64,000 nt of DNA from NCBI GenBank assembly GCA_017854855.1, contig JAFMGZ010000007.1:40994-104993 (forward strand). The letters are read 5' to 3'. A program made the position numbers and the translations under genes. Source of the stretch: Sulfitobacter sp. (GTDB taxonomy: Bacteria; Pseudomonadota; Alphaproteobacteria; Rhodobacterales; Rhodobacteraceae). Each line of letters opens with the position of its first letter. Within the stretch, counting starts at the first letter, position 1. Positions 1 to 8,855 of the stretch are shown one piece after another. Below the pieces are notes generated by a model. It saw nothing but the letters and a program-made list of their open reading frames with translations. It made no database searches and was not told the origin of the DNA.

Positions 1-30
1 GCCGGCGGTCAGGTCTGATCCGGCAGCGCG

Positions 31-49
31 GGTGGGCGACGCGCCCACC
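31..49. repeat. REP-like hairpin upstream of the transposase-like gene
   Basis: GGTGGGCG at 31-38 pairs perfectly with CGCCCACC at 42-49 around a 3-nt loop and is followed by TTACC. A weaker hairpin (GCCCA 114-118 with TGGGC 127-131) sits directly before the start codon of the RAYT-like gene. The same kind of G/C stem followed by a CCTTAC or CCTGTTAC tail recurs after gatB and between recN and bamD. Such hairpins are the usual companions of RAYT transposases. Confidence 0.55.
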
Positions 50-133
50 TTACCCCAAACCACCGCCCTCAAGCCCCAAACTTTCCCCCGCCCCTTAAGC
101 CCCCGTTAACCAAGCCCACCCTAGGCTGGGCCC

Positions 134-706
134 ATGTCACATTACATCCGCCGCCGCACGCCCGGTGCCACCTATTTCTTCACCATCCGCCTTGCAGACC
201 GCCACAGCGACCTGCTGACCCGCCAGATCGGCCCGCTGCGCGCGGCCATGCGCGCCACCCTGGACCGTCACCCTTTCCACATCGACGCGATCACCGTACT
301 GCCCGGCGTGATCCACACCCTATGGACCCTGCCCGCAGATGACGCCGATTTTGCCACCCGCATCGGCATGCTGAAATCGCGCTTCTCGCGCAGCCAGCCG
401 ATGCCGCCCGACCGCAGCCTGACCCAGATCAGACGTGGTGAAAAAGGCATCTGGCAACGGCGCTACTGGGAACATGAAATCCGCGACAAGGCCGACTTTG
501 ACCGCCACCGCGACCTGATCTATCTCAGCCCCGTCCACGCAGGCCTCTGCCCCCGCCCGCAAGACTGGCCGCATACATCGCTGCACCGTGACCTGCGTCA
601 GGCCAAACCAGCCCCGCCGCCCATCGGCCATGGTGCAGCGGGCCTGCACCTTACACATCCCGCCCCGCCCCGCTCAGAGGCAAAGCAAAGACATCTCACC
701 GCCTGA
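134..706 (+). CDS. REP-associated tyrosine transposase (RAYT) homologue, probably catalytically dead
   Basis: The protein belongs to the Y1/HUH transposase-like RAYT family. The framework is recognisable: an N-terminal GATYFFTIRLADR, the block GIWQRRYWEHEIRD near residues 105-118, and a final SPVHAGL-WPHTS segment. RAYTs nick single-stranded DNA at REP hairpins using an HxH metal site and a tyrosine. Here the usual DHLH is GVIH (about residues 58-61), so one metal histidine is missing. The usual YI..NP segment reads LIYLSP (about 128-133), so the tyrosine and asparagine positions are also changed. The reading frame is nevertheless intact for 190 residues, and the proline-rich last 40 residues look non-conserved. 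The family call is firm; inactivity is inferred from an alignment made from memory. Confidence 0.75.
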   Translation: MSHYIRRRTPGATYFFTIRLADRHSDLLTRQIGPLRAAMRATLDRHPFHIDAITVLPGVIHTLWTLPADDADFATRIGMLKSRFSRSQPMPPDRSLTQIRRGEKGIWQRRYWEHEIRDKADFDRHRDLIYLSPVHAGLCPRPQDWPHTSLHRDLRQAKPAPPPIGHGAAGLHLTHPAPPRSEAKQRHLTA

Positions 707-781
707 AACCTTAGGCACAGGTCAGATTGCGGGACCTGCAAACCGCGGCACGGCGCACACAGACCGCCCCGCCAACCCCGC

Positions 782-1558
782 TCAGACCGCCTTCAACGCA
801 GGCCGACGCGCCGATGACGCCCAATCGCGCACCGCATCGCCAAAGGCACTAAACAAGGGCCGCGACACAGGATCATCCGCCGCATTCCACTCCGGATGCC
901 ACTGCACCCCCAGCGTAAAGCCCGGCGCTCCCTGCACATAGATCGCCTCGGGGGTGCCATCATCGGCATAGCCGTCAATCACGATCCGCGGCCCGGGCAC
1001 CTTGATCCCCTGCCCATGCAGCGTATTGGTCCGCACCTTGGCACTGCCCATCACGCCGTGAAACACCCCGCCTTCGGTAAAGGTCACGTCATGACGCAGC
1101 TCAAACTTCTCCTCCAGCGTGCCATCGGGCGGCATGCGGTGGTTCATGCGTCCGGGCAAATCGCGGATTTCAGGATAGAGCGTGCCACCCATGGCAACAT
1201 TCACCTCCTGAAAACCCCGGCAAATCGCCAGAAACGGCTGCCCGCGTTCCACACAGGCCCGCACCAACGGCAGCGCAATCGCATCACGGTCACGGTCAAA
1301 GGTGCCATGCGCCTCCGTCTCGGCCTCGCCATATTCTTCGGGATGCACATTGGCCCGCCCCCCGGTCAGCAAAAACCCGTCACAGACCTCAAGCAGCTCT
1401 TCGACACTCACATGCCGCGGATCGGTGGGAATGATCAGCGGCACACATCCCGACACGCTGGACAGCGCACCGGTGGTCATCTGCCCCCCCGCATGAACCG
1501 GGTACTGGTCATTCAACAGATAGGAATTGCCGATAATGCCAACGACGGGACGGGCCAT
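782..1558 (-). CDS. Class I glutamine amidotransferase-like hydrolase (peptidase C26, PuuD-like)
   Basis: This 258-residue protein has the C26 gamma-glutamyl hydrolase fold. The nucleophile cysteine lies in AICRGFQEVN (Cys113), and the catalytic histidine and glutamate lie in QWHPEWN (His221, Glu223). The MARPVVGI start and the LLTGGRANVHPEEY segment are typical of PuuD-type proteins, which hydrolyse gamma-glutamyl-GABA or related gamma-glutamyl amides in polyamine breakdown. No other polyamine gene is adjacent, so the natural substrate is open. The start has AGGTGA a few bases upstream. The gene stands alone, facing the RAYT-like gene and reading the same way as glcG and glcB. Confidence 0.85.
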   Translation of the reverse strand: MARPVVGIIGNSYLLNDQYPVHAGGQMTTGALSSVSGCVPLIIPTDPRHVSVEELLEVCDGFLLTGGRANVHPEEYGEAETEAHGTFDRDRDAIALPLVRACVERGQPFLAICRGFQEVNVAMGGTLYPEIRDLPGRMNHRMPPDGTLEEKFELRHDVTFTEGGVFHGVMGSAKVRTNTLHGQGIKVPGPRIVIDGYADDGTPEAIYVQGAPGFTLGVQWHPEWNAADDPVSRPLFSAFGDAVRDWASSARRPALKAV

Positions 1559-1721
1559 AAATCACCTGGGGTTGCCTGTTTCTCCCCACATATAGGCAAA
1601 CCGCGCCCCAGCCTCAAGCGCAGCCTCAGACGCAGCGTGCCACCACTGCCAATTTCAAAGGCAGTTGCACAAAAAAGGGGCAGCCCAAGGCCACCCCTTT
1701 CACCGTCCAAACAAGCACAGC

Positions 1722-2147
1722 TCAGATCTCGCCCGTCAGCCCCGCCGCCTCGATCCCCGCCATGGCCGCGACCGCATCATTATCGGAACTGTCACCCGTC
1801 ACACCAACAGCACCAATCACGGCACCCTTCTTGTCACGCAGCAACACGCCACCCGGCACCGGGATCACCTGACCACCATACACACCATTGACCGCCGCCA
1901 TGAAATAGGCCTGATCCTCGGCCCGCTTCATCTGCGCCGTGCCCGCCATGCCCAGCATCACAGCGCCATAGGCCTTGCCATGCGCAATCGCAAAACGCCC
2001 CGGTGCAGCACCATCCTCGCGTTCAAATGCCTGCACATATCCCCCCGCATCCAGCACCACGACAGAAAGCGGCTTCAGCGACATCTCGCGACCCTTTTCC
2101 AGTGATTTTCTGATGATCGCCCGCGCCTTACGTAGTGAAATCGACAT
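1722..2147 (-). CDS. glcG: GlcG/HbpS family heme-binding-like protein (DUF336)
   Basis: This 141-residue protein matches the GlcG/HbpS family: a start with SLRKARAIIRKSLEKG, the core VVVLDAGGYVQAFEREDGA, and the C-terminal VIPVPGGVLLRDKKGAVIGAV written here in two parts (VIPVPGGVLL and RDKKGAVIGAVGVTG). Family members bind heme or small molecules, and GlcG is encoded in glycolate-utilisation operons although its role is unclear. It lies 87 bp downstream of malate synthase G on the same strand, which supports a glycolate/glyoxylate connection. A repeat element with a perfect hairpin occupies the gap between them. The name follows context and family rather than demonstrated function. Confidence 0.8.
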   Translation of the reverse strand: MSISLRKARAIIRKSLEKGREMSLKPLSVVVLDAGGYVQAFEREDGAAPGRFAIAHGKAYGAVMLGMAGTAQMKRAEDQAYFMAAVNGVYGGQVIPVPGGVLLRDKKGAVIGAVGVTGDSSDNDAVAAMAGIEAAGLTGEI

Positions 2148-2160
2148 GTCTCGACCTTTC

Positions 2161-2211
2161 TTCTCTTTTTGGCTTCAAATACCTCGGGGAGCCTGAGGGG
2201 CCGGCCCCTCA
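2161..2211. repeat. Dispersed CTTTTTGGC intergenic element with GC palindrome
   Basis: The motif TTCTCTTTTTGGC followed by CAAATACCTCGGGG leads into a perfect 18-nt palindrome, TGAGGGGCC at 2194-2202 and GGCCCCTCA at 2203-2211. The same opening motif recurs at 46915, 62456 (reverse strand) and in part at 61070. It sits just past the stop codon of glcB and upstream of glcG, so the hairpin could attenuate or process the glcB transcript. Confidence 0.55.
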
Positions 2212-2234
2212 GTCCCGAACACTCCGTCTTGGCC

Positions 2235-4394
2235 TCAGCTCTTGCTGGCAGCCTTCAGTTCCAACCGGCGCGCATGCAAGACCGGCTCGGTATAACCCGA
2301 AGGCTGCACCCGCCCCTTGAACACCAGGTCACAGGCCGCCTGATAGGCAATGCCGTCGAAATCCGGTGCCATCGGCTTGTACAATGGGTCGCCCGCATTC
2401 TGCCGGTCCACCACCTGCGCCATCTTCTGCATCGCCGCATTGACCTGGTCCTCGCTCACCACCTCATGGTGCAGCCAGTTGGCCAAGCCCTGCGCCGAGA
2501 TGCGACAGGTCGCGCGGTCTTCCATCAGGCCGACGTCATGGATGTCGGGCACCTTGGAACAGCCCACACCCTGATCCACCCAGCGCACGACGTAGCCCAG
2601 GATACCCTGCGCATTGTTCTCGATCTCGTTGCGGATCTCGTCTTCCGACAGGTTGCGGCCCGCCAGCACCGGGATGGTCAGCAGATCCGCCAGCGTTCCG
2701 CGCGGCCCACCGGCCTTCAGCGCATCCTGACGCGCCAGCACGTCCACCTTGTGATAATGCGTCGCATGCAGCGTGGCCGCCGTGGGCGATGGCACCCAGG
2801 CACAGGTCGCACCGGCCTTGGGGTGGCCGATCTTGGCCTCCAGCATATCCGCCATACGGTCGGGCATGGCCCACATGCCCTTGCCGATCTGGGCGCGGCC
2901 CTTCAGACCACAGGCCAGACCGATATCGACGTTGCGGTCCTCATAAGATGCAATCCACGGGGCGTTCTTCATATCGCCCTTGGGCACCATCGGTCCCGCT
3001 TCCATGGAGGTGTGGATCTCATCCCCCGTCCGGTCCAGAAAGCCTGTGTTGATAAAGGCAACACGGGCCTTTGCCGCGCGGATACACTCCTTGAGGTTGG
3101 CCGAGGTGCGCCGTTCCTCGTCCATGATCCCCAGCTTGACAGTATGTGCCGGCAGGCCCAGCGCGGCCTCGACCGCCGTGAAAATCTCGTCGGCAAAGGC
3201 CACTTCGGCAGGGCCGTGCATCTTGGGCTTGACCACGTAAACGCTGCCCGTGACCGAATTGCCGCCCGCACGCGACAGATCATGCATCGCGATCAGCGTG
3301 GTGATCATCGCATCCATCAGCCCCTCGCCCACTTCCAGACCGTCACGGTCCAGCACGGCAGGATTGGTCATCAGGTGACCCACATTACGGATCAGCATCA
3401 AGGAACGGCCCTTCAGCGTCAGCTCTGAACCATCCGGTGCCGTATAGGTCCGGTCCGGGTTCATCACCCGCGTCATCTGCTGACCGCCCTTCTCAAAGGT
3501 CTCGGACAGATCGCCCTTCATCAGGCCCAGCCAGTTGCCATAGGCCACGACCTTGTCCTCGGCATCCACGGCCGCGACACTGTCTTCGCAATCCATGATG
3601 GTGGACAGGGCCGATTCGACCACGATGTCGGACACATGCGCGGGATCGGTCTTGCCGATCGCATGGCTGTCGTCGATCCGGATCTCGATGTGCAGCCCGT
3701 TGTTCTTGAGCAAGACCGCCGTCGGCGCATCCGCAGCCCCCGTGTATCCGGCAAATTGCGCGGGATCGGCCAGCGCGACAGCACCCGCAGCGCCCACACC
3801 GTGCAGGGCACCGCCCACAACCTTGTAGCCCAGCAAATCACTGTGGCTGCCCGTGGCCATCGGTGCCGCACCGTCCACAAAGGCCTTGGCCGCCGCAACC
3901 ACCCGCGCCCCGCGCTCCGCGTCATAGCCGCCGCCCTTTGGCAAATCGCCCAGCGCATCGGTGCCGTAATAGGCGTCATACAGGCTGCCCCAGCGGGCAT
4001 TGGCCGCATTCAGCGCAAAGCGGGCGTTGGTGATCGGCACCACCAGCTGTGGTCCCGGCACATGGGCAATCTCAGGATCGACATTCGCCGTCTCGATCTC
4101 GAAATCCGGCCCCTCAGGAACAAGGTATCCGATCTCTTTCAAAAACGCGGTGTAAGCCGCCGCATCATGTGGCTGTCCGGCGCGGGCGCGATGCCAATCG
4201 TCAATCTGGCCCTGCAACTCTTCGCGCTTTGCCAGGAAATCCCGGTTCTTTGGGCCCATCTGATGCACCAGACCGGAAAACCCAGTCCAGAACGCCTCTG
4301 CATCCACACCGGTGCCGGGCAGTGCCCGCGCCTCGATAAAGTCAACCAGTTCTGCATCTACTTGCAATCCGGCTTTATCAATTCTCTGCGACAT
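2235..4394 (-). CDS. glcB: Malate synthase G
   Basis: The enzyme condenses glyoxylate with acetyl-CoA to give malate in the cytoplasm, the last step of glycolate and C2 assimilation. The 719-residue length is that of isoform G (about 720), well above isoform A. Recognisable blocks include the early [14 protein letters not shown], the central [15 protein letters not shown], the [18 protein letters not shown] active-site segment and the late [13 protein letters not shown]. The start is ATG with AGGAGA about 6 nt upstream. The region before it (4395-4465) contains GTTTCC-GAAA-GGAAAC, a possible operator or small hairpin. The glcG-like gene follows on the same strand. Confidence 0.97.
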   Translation of the reverse strand: MSQRIDKAGLQVDAELVDFIEARALPGTGVDAEAFWTGFSGLVHQMGPKNRDFLAKREELQGQIDDWHRARAGQPHDAAAYTAFLKEIGYLVPEGPDFEIETANVDPEIAHVPGPQLVVPITNARFALNAANARWGSLYDAYYGTDALGDLPKGGGYDAERGARVVAAAKAFVDGAAPMATGSHSDLLGYKVVGGALHGVGAAGAVALADPAQFAGYTGAADAPTAVLLKNNGLHIEIRIDDSHAIGKTDPAHVSDIVVESALSTIMDCEDSVAAVDAEDKVVAYGNWLGLMKGDLSETFEKGGQQMTRVMNPDRTYTAPDGSELTLKGRSLMLIRNVGHLMTNPAVLDRDGLEVGEGLMDAMITTLIAMHDLSRAGGNSVTGSVYVVKPKMHGPAEVAFADEIFTAVEAALGLPAHTVKLGIMDEERRTSANLKECIRAAKARVAFINTGFLDRTGDEIHTSMEAGPMVPKGDMKNAPWIASYEDRNVDIGLACGLKGRAQIGKGMWAMPDRMADMLEAKIGHPKAGATCAWVPSPTAATLHATHYHKVDVLARQDALKAGGPRGTLADLLTIPVLAGRNLSEDEIRNEIENNAQGILGYVVRWVDQGVGCSKVPDIHDVGLMEDRATCRISAQGLANWLHHEVVSEDQVNAAMQKMAQVVDRQNAGDPLYKPMAPDFDGIAYQAACDLVFKGRVQPSGYTEPVLHARRLELKAASKS

Positions 4395-4465
4395 GGGGTC
4401 TCTCCTGGCCTGAGCGTTTCCTTTCGGAAACCTTTAGAGCGAAAGAAACCCCGAAACAAGCCGCA

Positions 4466-4486
4466 TTGGTAATGTTATTTTACCAA
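4466..4486. terminator. Inverted repeat at the 3' end of the DUF2256 gene
   Basis: TTGGTAA at 4466-4472 and TTACCAA at 4480-4486 form a perfect 7-bp stem with a 7-nt AT loop, and the DUF2256 stop codon lies inside the loop side. It could end that transcript or be an operator for glcB, which begins 72 bp downstream. There is no strong T-run, so the terminator reading is tentative. Confidence 0.35.
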
Positions 4487-4645
4487 AACCCGCGTCTGAC
4501 CCGATTTCCGCTCTGATCTGCAACGCTCAGAACAGTATTTCACCTCGTCCCAAACCTTTTCCCATTTGCGCCGCCAGGCAAAGGGCCGCCCGCAGGTCAG
4601 GCAGGTCTTGACCGCAAGGTCCTGTTTCTTGCGCATTTTCGCCAT
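4475..4645 (-). CDS. DUF2256 domain protein, small zinc-finger-like
   Basis: The 56-residue product carries four cysteines as CLTC (15, 18) and CSERC (38, 42), with the family core GRPFAWRRKWEKVWDEVKYC. This is DUF2256, a small putative zinc-binding protein of unknown function, often found near photolyase or cryptochrome genes; none is seen here. The ATG at 4645 was chosen because GGGGAGGG lies about 9 nt upstream. An earlier in-frame ATG would add 16 residues that do not resemble the family. Confidence 0.85.
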   Translation of the reverse strand: MAKMRKKQDLAVKTCLTCGRPFAWRRKWEKVWDEVKYCSERCRSERKSGQTRVLVK

Positions 4646-4705
4646 CGCATCCGCCCTCCCCGGCCAAGGCACCATCGAACGCCCTTGGCTCAAACCTTTT
4701 GCCGC

Positions 4706-4981
4706 TCAGTCAACACCATCCGCGCCGGATGCCACCGCATCGACCAGACCCGCCTGCTGCGCCGCCCGGCTCTCGGCCTGGGTGCCGACCATACTGTCCA
4801 CGGTGGGCGCACCCCGGTTCATCGCCGCGATGTAAATCACGGTGAACACCATCAAAGCGCCGAAAACCGCCGCCCCCCCTCGGCCCAAAAACGCCGGTTC
4901 ATGCCGCGCGTCATGCCGCGCTTCATACCGCGATTCATACCGGGCGGGGGGCCGGCCAACAAACCTGTCAGGTGCAGACAT
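4706..4981 (-). CDS. Hypothetical single-pass membrane protein
   Basis: This 91-residue protein has an arginine- and glutamate-rich cytoplasmic-type N-terminus, one hydrophobic segment (GALMVFTVIYIAAM, about residues 42-55) and a polar C-terminus. The N-terminus contains a short four-residue repeat, YESR-YEAR-HDAR-HEPA, mirrored as a 12-nt repeat in the DNA. The ATG at 4981 has AAGGAG 6 nt upstream and is preferred over the in-frame TTG at 4987. I do not recognise the family. It is 60 bp upstream of the DUF2256 gene on the same strand and is divergent from pepN. Confidence 0.6.
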   Translation of the reverse strand: MSAPDRFVGRPPARYESRYEARHDARHEPAFLGRGGAAVFGALMVFTVIYIAAMNRGAPTVDSMVGTQAESRAAQQAGLVDAVASGADGVD

Positions 4982-5082
4982 GACCAACTCCTTCTCATCT
5001 CGCGCGCATTTGACCCGTTGAGGGTCGCCTTGTGCAGGGATAACGTAAGCACAGACCCCAAAGTTCCAAAAAAGGTACCCCC

Positions 5083-7671
5083 ATGCGCGATGCAGCCCCC
5101 AAGACCATCCATCTGGCGGATTACACCCCCTTCGGTTTCATTCTGGACGAGGTCGCGCTGTCCTTTGATCTGGCCCCCAACAAGACCCGCGTGCGCAGCC
5201 GCATCGCCCTGCGTCCCAACCCCGAGGCAACAGACAAGACCTTCTTTCTGCACGGCGAACAGCTCAGCTTGATCTGGGCCCGCATCGACGGTGTGCCCGT
5301 CACCCCCACCCTCACCGATGAGGGGCTGACCTGCGATGTCCCCGACGGCCCCTTCATCTGGGAAGCCGAGGTAGAGATCGACCCAGAGGGCAACACCGCC
5401 CTCGAAGGGCTCTATATGTCGAACGGGATGTATTGCACCCAATGCGAGGCCGAAGGCTTTCGCAAGATTACCTATTACCCCGACCGCCCCGATGTGATGA
5501 GCGTCTTTACCGTCACCATCAACGGGCCCCATCCGGTGCTTCTGTCCAATGGCAACCCCGTAACAACCAGCCAGCACCACGCCCAGTGGCACGACCCATG
5601 GCCCAAACCCGCCTATCTCTTTGCGCTGGTCGCCGGCGATCTGGTCGCCCATAGCGACAGCTTTACCACCATGAACGGCCGCCATGTGGATCTGAACCTC
5701 TATGTGCGCCCCGGTGACGAGGGCAAATGCGCCTTTGGCATGCAGGCACTCAAGGCGTCGATGAAATGGGACGAAGACGTCTACGGGCGCGAATATGACC
5801 TCGACCTGTTCAACATCGTCGCGGTGGATGATTTCAACATGGGTGCGATGGAAAACAAAGGGCTGAACGTGTTCAACTCTTCAGCCGTCCTCGCCTCGCC
5901 CGAAACCTCGACCGACATGAACTTTGAACGCATAGAGGCGATCATCGCGCATGAATATTTCCACAACTGGACCGGCAACCGCATCACCTGCCGCGACTGG
6001 TTCCAACTCTGCCTCAAGGAAGGGCTGACGGTCTACCGCGACAGCCAGTTCACCTCCGACATGCGCTCTGCCCCGGTCAAACGCATATCCGATGTCATCG
6101 ACCTGCGCGCCCGCCAGTTCGCCGAGGACCAGGGCCCGCTGGCCCATCCGGTGCGCCCCGAAAGCTTTCAAGAGATCAATAACTTCTACACCGCGACCGT
6201 CTACGAAAAAGGGGCCGAGGTGATCGGCATGCTGAAAACACTGGTGGGCGATGACGCCTATGCCAAATCCGCAGCCCTCTATTTTGACCGCCACGATGGC
6301 CAGGCCTGCACCATCGAGGATTGGCTGGCCGTGTTCGAGCAAACCACCGGCCGCGACCTGACCCAGTTCAAGCGCTGGTATTCCCAGGCCGGCACCCCGC
6401 GCCTGACCGTCGAACACAGCTTTGAGCTGGACACGCTGACCCTCACCTTCTCTCAGCACACGCCACCCTCGGCGGCCACCCCTTCGCCCCAGCCACAGGT
6501 GATCCCCATCGCCGTCGGCCTGATCTACCCCGATGGCACCGAAGCCTTGTCCACCCAGGTGCTCGAAATGACCCGGGCCGAACAAAGCTTCCGCTTTACC
6601 GGGCTTGAGGCAGAACCCATCGCCTCCATCCTGCGCGGCTTTTCGGCCCCCGTGGTGCTGAACCAGGCCCTGTCTGACGCCGACCGCGCCCTTTTGCTGG
6701 CCCATGACACCGATCCCTTCAACCGCTGGGAGGCAGGCCGCAGCCTCGCCCGCAGCTCGCTTTTGTCGATGATCCGCGCCGATGCGCCTTCCGACGGGAC
6801 ATCCGATGCGCCTTCCAATCTTGGCCCCGACACGGCCTACCTCGCAGGCATCCGTGCCGTCGTCACCGACGACAGCCTCGATCCGGCCACCCGCGCCCTG
6901 ATGCTGGGCCTGCCCAGCCAGTCCGACCTTGCCACCGCCCTGCATGACGCAGGCGACACCCCCGATCCCGCCGCGATCTATGCCGCAACCGAGGCCATGC
7001 GCGAGGCGATGGCCGATACTTTTGCCCAGGACGCCGCCCGCCTCTATGCGGCCAACACCGTCACCGCCCCCTATGATCCGGGGGCCGAACAGGCAGGCAT
7101 GCGCAGCCTGTCAAACGCCATGCTGTCGCTGATCACCCGCCGCGATGGCGGTGCCGCAGCACAGGCGCAATATGACGCGGCCGACAACATGACCCAGCAG
7201 CTCAGCGCCTTGGCGAACCTTATTCGCGCGGGCTCGGGCGATGCCGCCCTCGCCGCCTTTTACAACCAGTGGAAAGACGACCGTTTGGTAATGGACAAAT
7301 GGTTCGGCCTGCAGGTGATCGAAGCGGCCCCTGATCAGGCCGCCGCAACCGCCCAGCGCCTGACCCAGCATCCCGACTTCAACCACAAGAACCCCAACCG
7401 CTTCCGCGCGGTCTTTGGGTCATTGGCCATGCACCACGCAGGCTTCCATCACGCCAGCGGCGACGCCTACAGGCTGCTGGCCGACTGGCTGATCATCCTC
7501 GATCCGCTGAACCCGCAAACCACCGCGCGGATGTGCTCGGCCTTCCAGACCTGGAGACGCTATGACACCGACCGCCAGACCCGGATGCTGGCACAAGTGG
7601 ACCGCATCCTTGCCACGCCGGGCCTGTCACGCGACACAACAGAGATGCTGACCCGCATCAGGAGCGCCTGA
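5083..7671 (+). CDS. pepN: Aminopeptidase N (M1 family)
   Basis: This zinc metallopeptidase removes N-terminal residues from peptides in the cytoplasm. The exopeptidase motif GAMEN lies near residue 254 and the zinc motif HEYFHNWTGNR near 289, with the second zinc glutamate in CLKEGLTVYRD. The length of 862 residues and the C-terminal helical domain match the E. coli PepN subfamily rather than eukaryotic-type M1 enzymes. A weak AAAGGT ribosome site precedes the ATG. The SDR gene starts 2 nt after its stop, suggesting one transcript. Confidence 0.96.
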   Translation: MRDAAPKTIHLADYTPFGFILDEVALSFDLAPNKTRVRSRIALRPNPEATDKTFFLHGEQLSLIWARIDGVPVTPTLTDEGLTCDVPDGPFIWEAEVEIDPEGNTALEGLYMSNGMYCTQCEAEGFRKITYYPDRPDVMSVFTVTINGPHPVLLSNGNPVTTSQHHAQWHDPWPKPAYLFALVAGDLVAHSDSFTTMNGRHVDLNLYVRPGDEGKCAFGMQALKASMKWDEDVYGREYDLDLFNIVAVDDFNMGAMENKGLNVFNSSAVLASPETSTDMNFERIEAIIAHEYFHNWTGNRITCRDWFQLCLKEGLTVYRDSQFTSDMRSAPVKRISDVIDLRARQFAEDQGPLAHPVRPESFQEINNFYTATVYEKGAEVIGMLKTLVGDDAYAKSAALYFDRHDGQACTIEDWLAVFEQTTGRDLTQFKRWYSQAGTPRLTVEHSFELDTLTLTFSQHTPPSAATPSPQPQVIPIAVGLIYPDGTEALSTQVLEMTRAEQSFRFTGLEAEPIASILRGFSAPVVLNQALSDADRALLLAHDTDPFNRWEAGRSLARSSLLSMIRADAPSDGTSDAPSNLGPDTAYLAGIRAVVTDDSLDPATRALMLGLPSQSDLATALHDAGDTPDPAAIYAATEAMREAMADTFAQDAARLYAANTVTAPYDPGAEQAGMRSLSNAMLSLITRRDGGAAAQAQYDAADNMTQQLSALANLIRAGSGDAALAAFYNQWKDDRLVMDKWFGLQVIEAAPDQAAATAQRLTQHPDFNHKNPNRFRAVFGSLAMHHAGFHHASGDAYRLLADWLIILDPLNPQTTARMCSAFQTWRRYDTDRQTRMLAQVDRILATPGLSRDTTEMLTRIRSA

Positions 7672-7672
7672 G

Positions 7673-8410
7673 ATGCGGCCCGTCTGCCTGATCACCGGTG
7701 CCTCTGCGGGCATCGGTGCCGCCTGCGCCCGCCTCGCCGCCCGGCGCGGCTATGACCTCGCCCTGACCTATAACACCGACCCCAAAGGGGCTCAGGCAGT
7801 GGCCCAGGACGCCCAAGAGGCCGGGGCGAAAACCCTGATCCTTCAGGCCGATGTCGCCGATCCTGCCGCCATTGATGCGCTCTATGCCCGCATCGACACC
7901 ACCTTTGGCCGCCTTGATGCGCTGATCAACAACGCAGGCATCGTGGGCCAGACCGCCCGCGTCACCGACCTGACCCATGACCGTTTGCGCCAGATCTTTG
8001 ACGTCAACGTCATCGGCGCGATCCTTGTGGCACAGGGGGCCGTCAACCGGATGGAGCCGCAAGGAACGGGCGTCATCATCAATATTTCCTCGGTTGCGGC
8101 ACGGCTGGGCTCTGCCAATCAATACGTGGATTACGCCGCCACCAAAGGGGCCATCGACACATTCACCAAAGGCCTGTCGGACGAAGTCGCGCCCAAGGGC
8201 ATCCGCGTCATGGCCCTGGCCCCCGGCCTGATTGAAACCGATATCCACGAAAAAGGCGGAGAACCGGGCCGCGCCGCGCGACTGGGCGGCTCCACCCCCA
8301 TGGGGCGCGCGGGCACCGCCGATGAAATCGCCCATGCGGTGCTCTGGCTGATGTCGGATGAGGCCTCCTATGTCACCGGCTCCACCCTCAACGTCAGTGG
8401 CGGCCGGTGA
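7673..8410 (+). CDS. Short-chain dehydrogenase/reductase (SDR) family oxidoreductase
   Basis: This classical SDR of 245 residues has the cofactor motif TGASAGIG (8-15), NNAG (86-89), a catalytic serine near 139, and YxxxK at Tyr154-Lys158. The C-terminal STPMGRAGTADEIA and VTGSTLNVSGGR are typical of the YgfF/glucose-dehydrogenase-like group that uses NADP(H). The substrate cannot be told from sequence. The gene is directly downstream of pepN, and its ribosome site (AGGAG) lies inside the end of pepN, so expression is probably coupled. Confidence 0.9.
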   Translation: MRPVCLITGASAGIGAACARLAARRGYDLALTYNTDPKGAQAVAQDAQEAGAKTLILQADVADPAAIDALYARIDTTFGRLDALINNAGIVGQTARVTDLTHDRLRQIFDVNVIGAILVAQGAVNRMEPQGTGVIINISSVAARLGSANQYVDYAATKGAIDTFTKGLSDEVAPKGIRVMALAPGLIETDIHEKGGEPGRAARLGGSTPMGRAGTADEIAHAVLWLMSDEASYVTGSTLNVSGGR

Positions 8411-8420
8411 GCTGCTGACG

Positions 8421-8855
8421 ATGCCCGATGCCTTCACCTACAGGGCCCAGGGGCGCAGCCTGCGCGGCGGGCTGGTGGTCGGCGGCATCTGGCTGGCGCT
8501 CGCGGGCCTGTGGCTGGGGCTGCAGGCAAACCCTTGGATCATGGGCTTTGTCGCGCTGTTCACCCTGCCCGCCTGCTGGGATCTGATCCGCAACCCCGCC
8601 TGCGGGCTGACCCTGAACGCCGACCAGATCAGCTGGTTCTCCGGCAGACATCACGGCCAGGTGGCCCTTGCGCAGATTGATCAGGTCCGCCTTGATACCC
8701 GTCTGGACATGTCGGTCCGCACCACCTTGGTGCTGCACAGCGGTGCCAAGATCCGCCTGCCCTTTGAGGCAACCCCGCCTCACCGCCAATTTGAGGACGC
8801 GCTGAACGCAAAAGGCCTCAAGACCCGGCGCACCCATTTCCAACTGATGCAATGA
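8421..8855 (+). CDS. Hypothetical inner-membrane protein with two N-terminal helices
   Basis: The 144-residue product has two hydrophobic stretches near the start (GLVVGGIWLALAGLWLGL and WIMGFVALFTLPACWDL) and then a soluble part resembling a PH-like beta domain (LTLNADQISWFSG, TTLVLHSGAKIRLPF). I do not recognise a named family. The ATG at 8421 lies 10 nt after the SDR stop; an upstream ATG inside the SDR gene would add an implausible leader. The stop abuts the stop of the convergent transglycosylase gene with no gap. Confidence 0.7.
   Translation: MPDAFTYRAQGRSLRGGLVVGGIWLALAGLWLGLQANPWIMGFVALFTLPACWDLIRNPACGLTLNADQISWFSGRHHGQVALAQIDQVRLDTRLDMSVRTTLVLHSGAKIRLPFEATPPHRQFEDALNAKGLKTRRTHFQLMQ

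Noticed and set aside
2169..3428. Long plus-strand open frame antisense to glcB
   Set aside because: It is rich in histidine and arginine, lies wholly inside malate synthase G, and has no recognisable domain.
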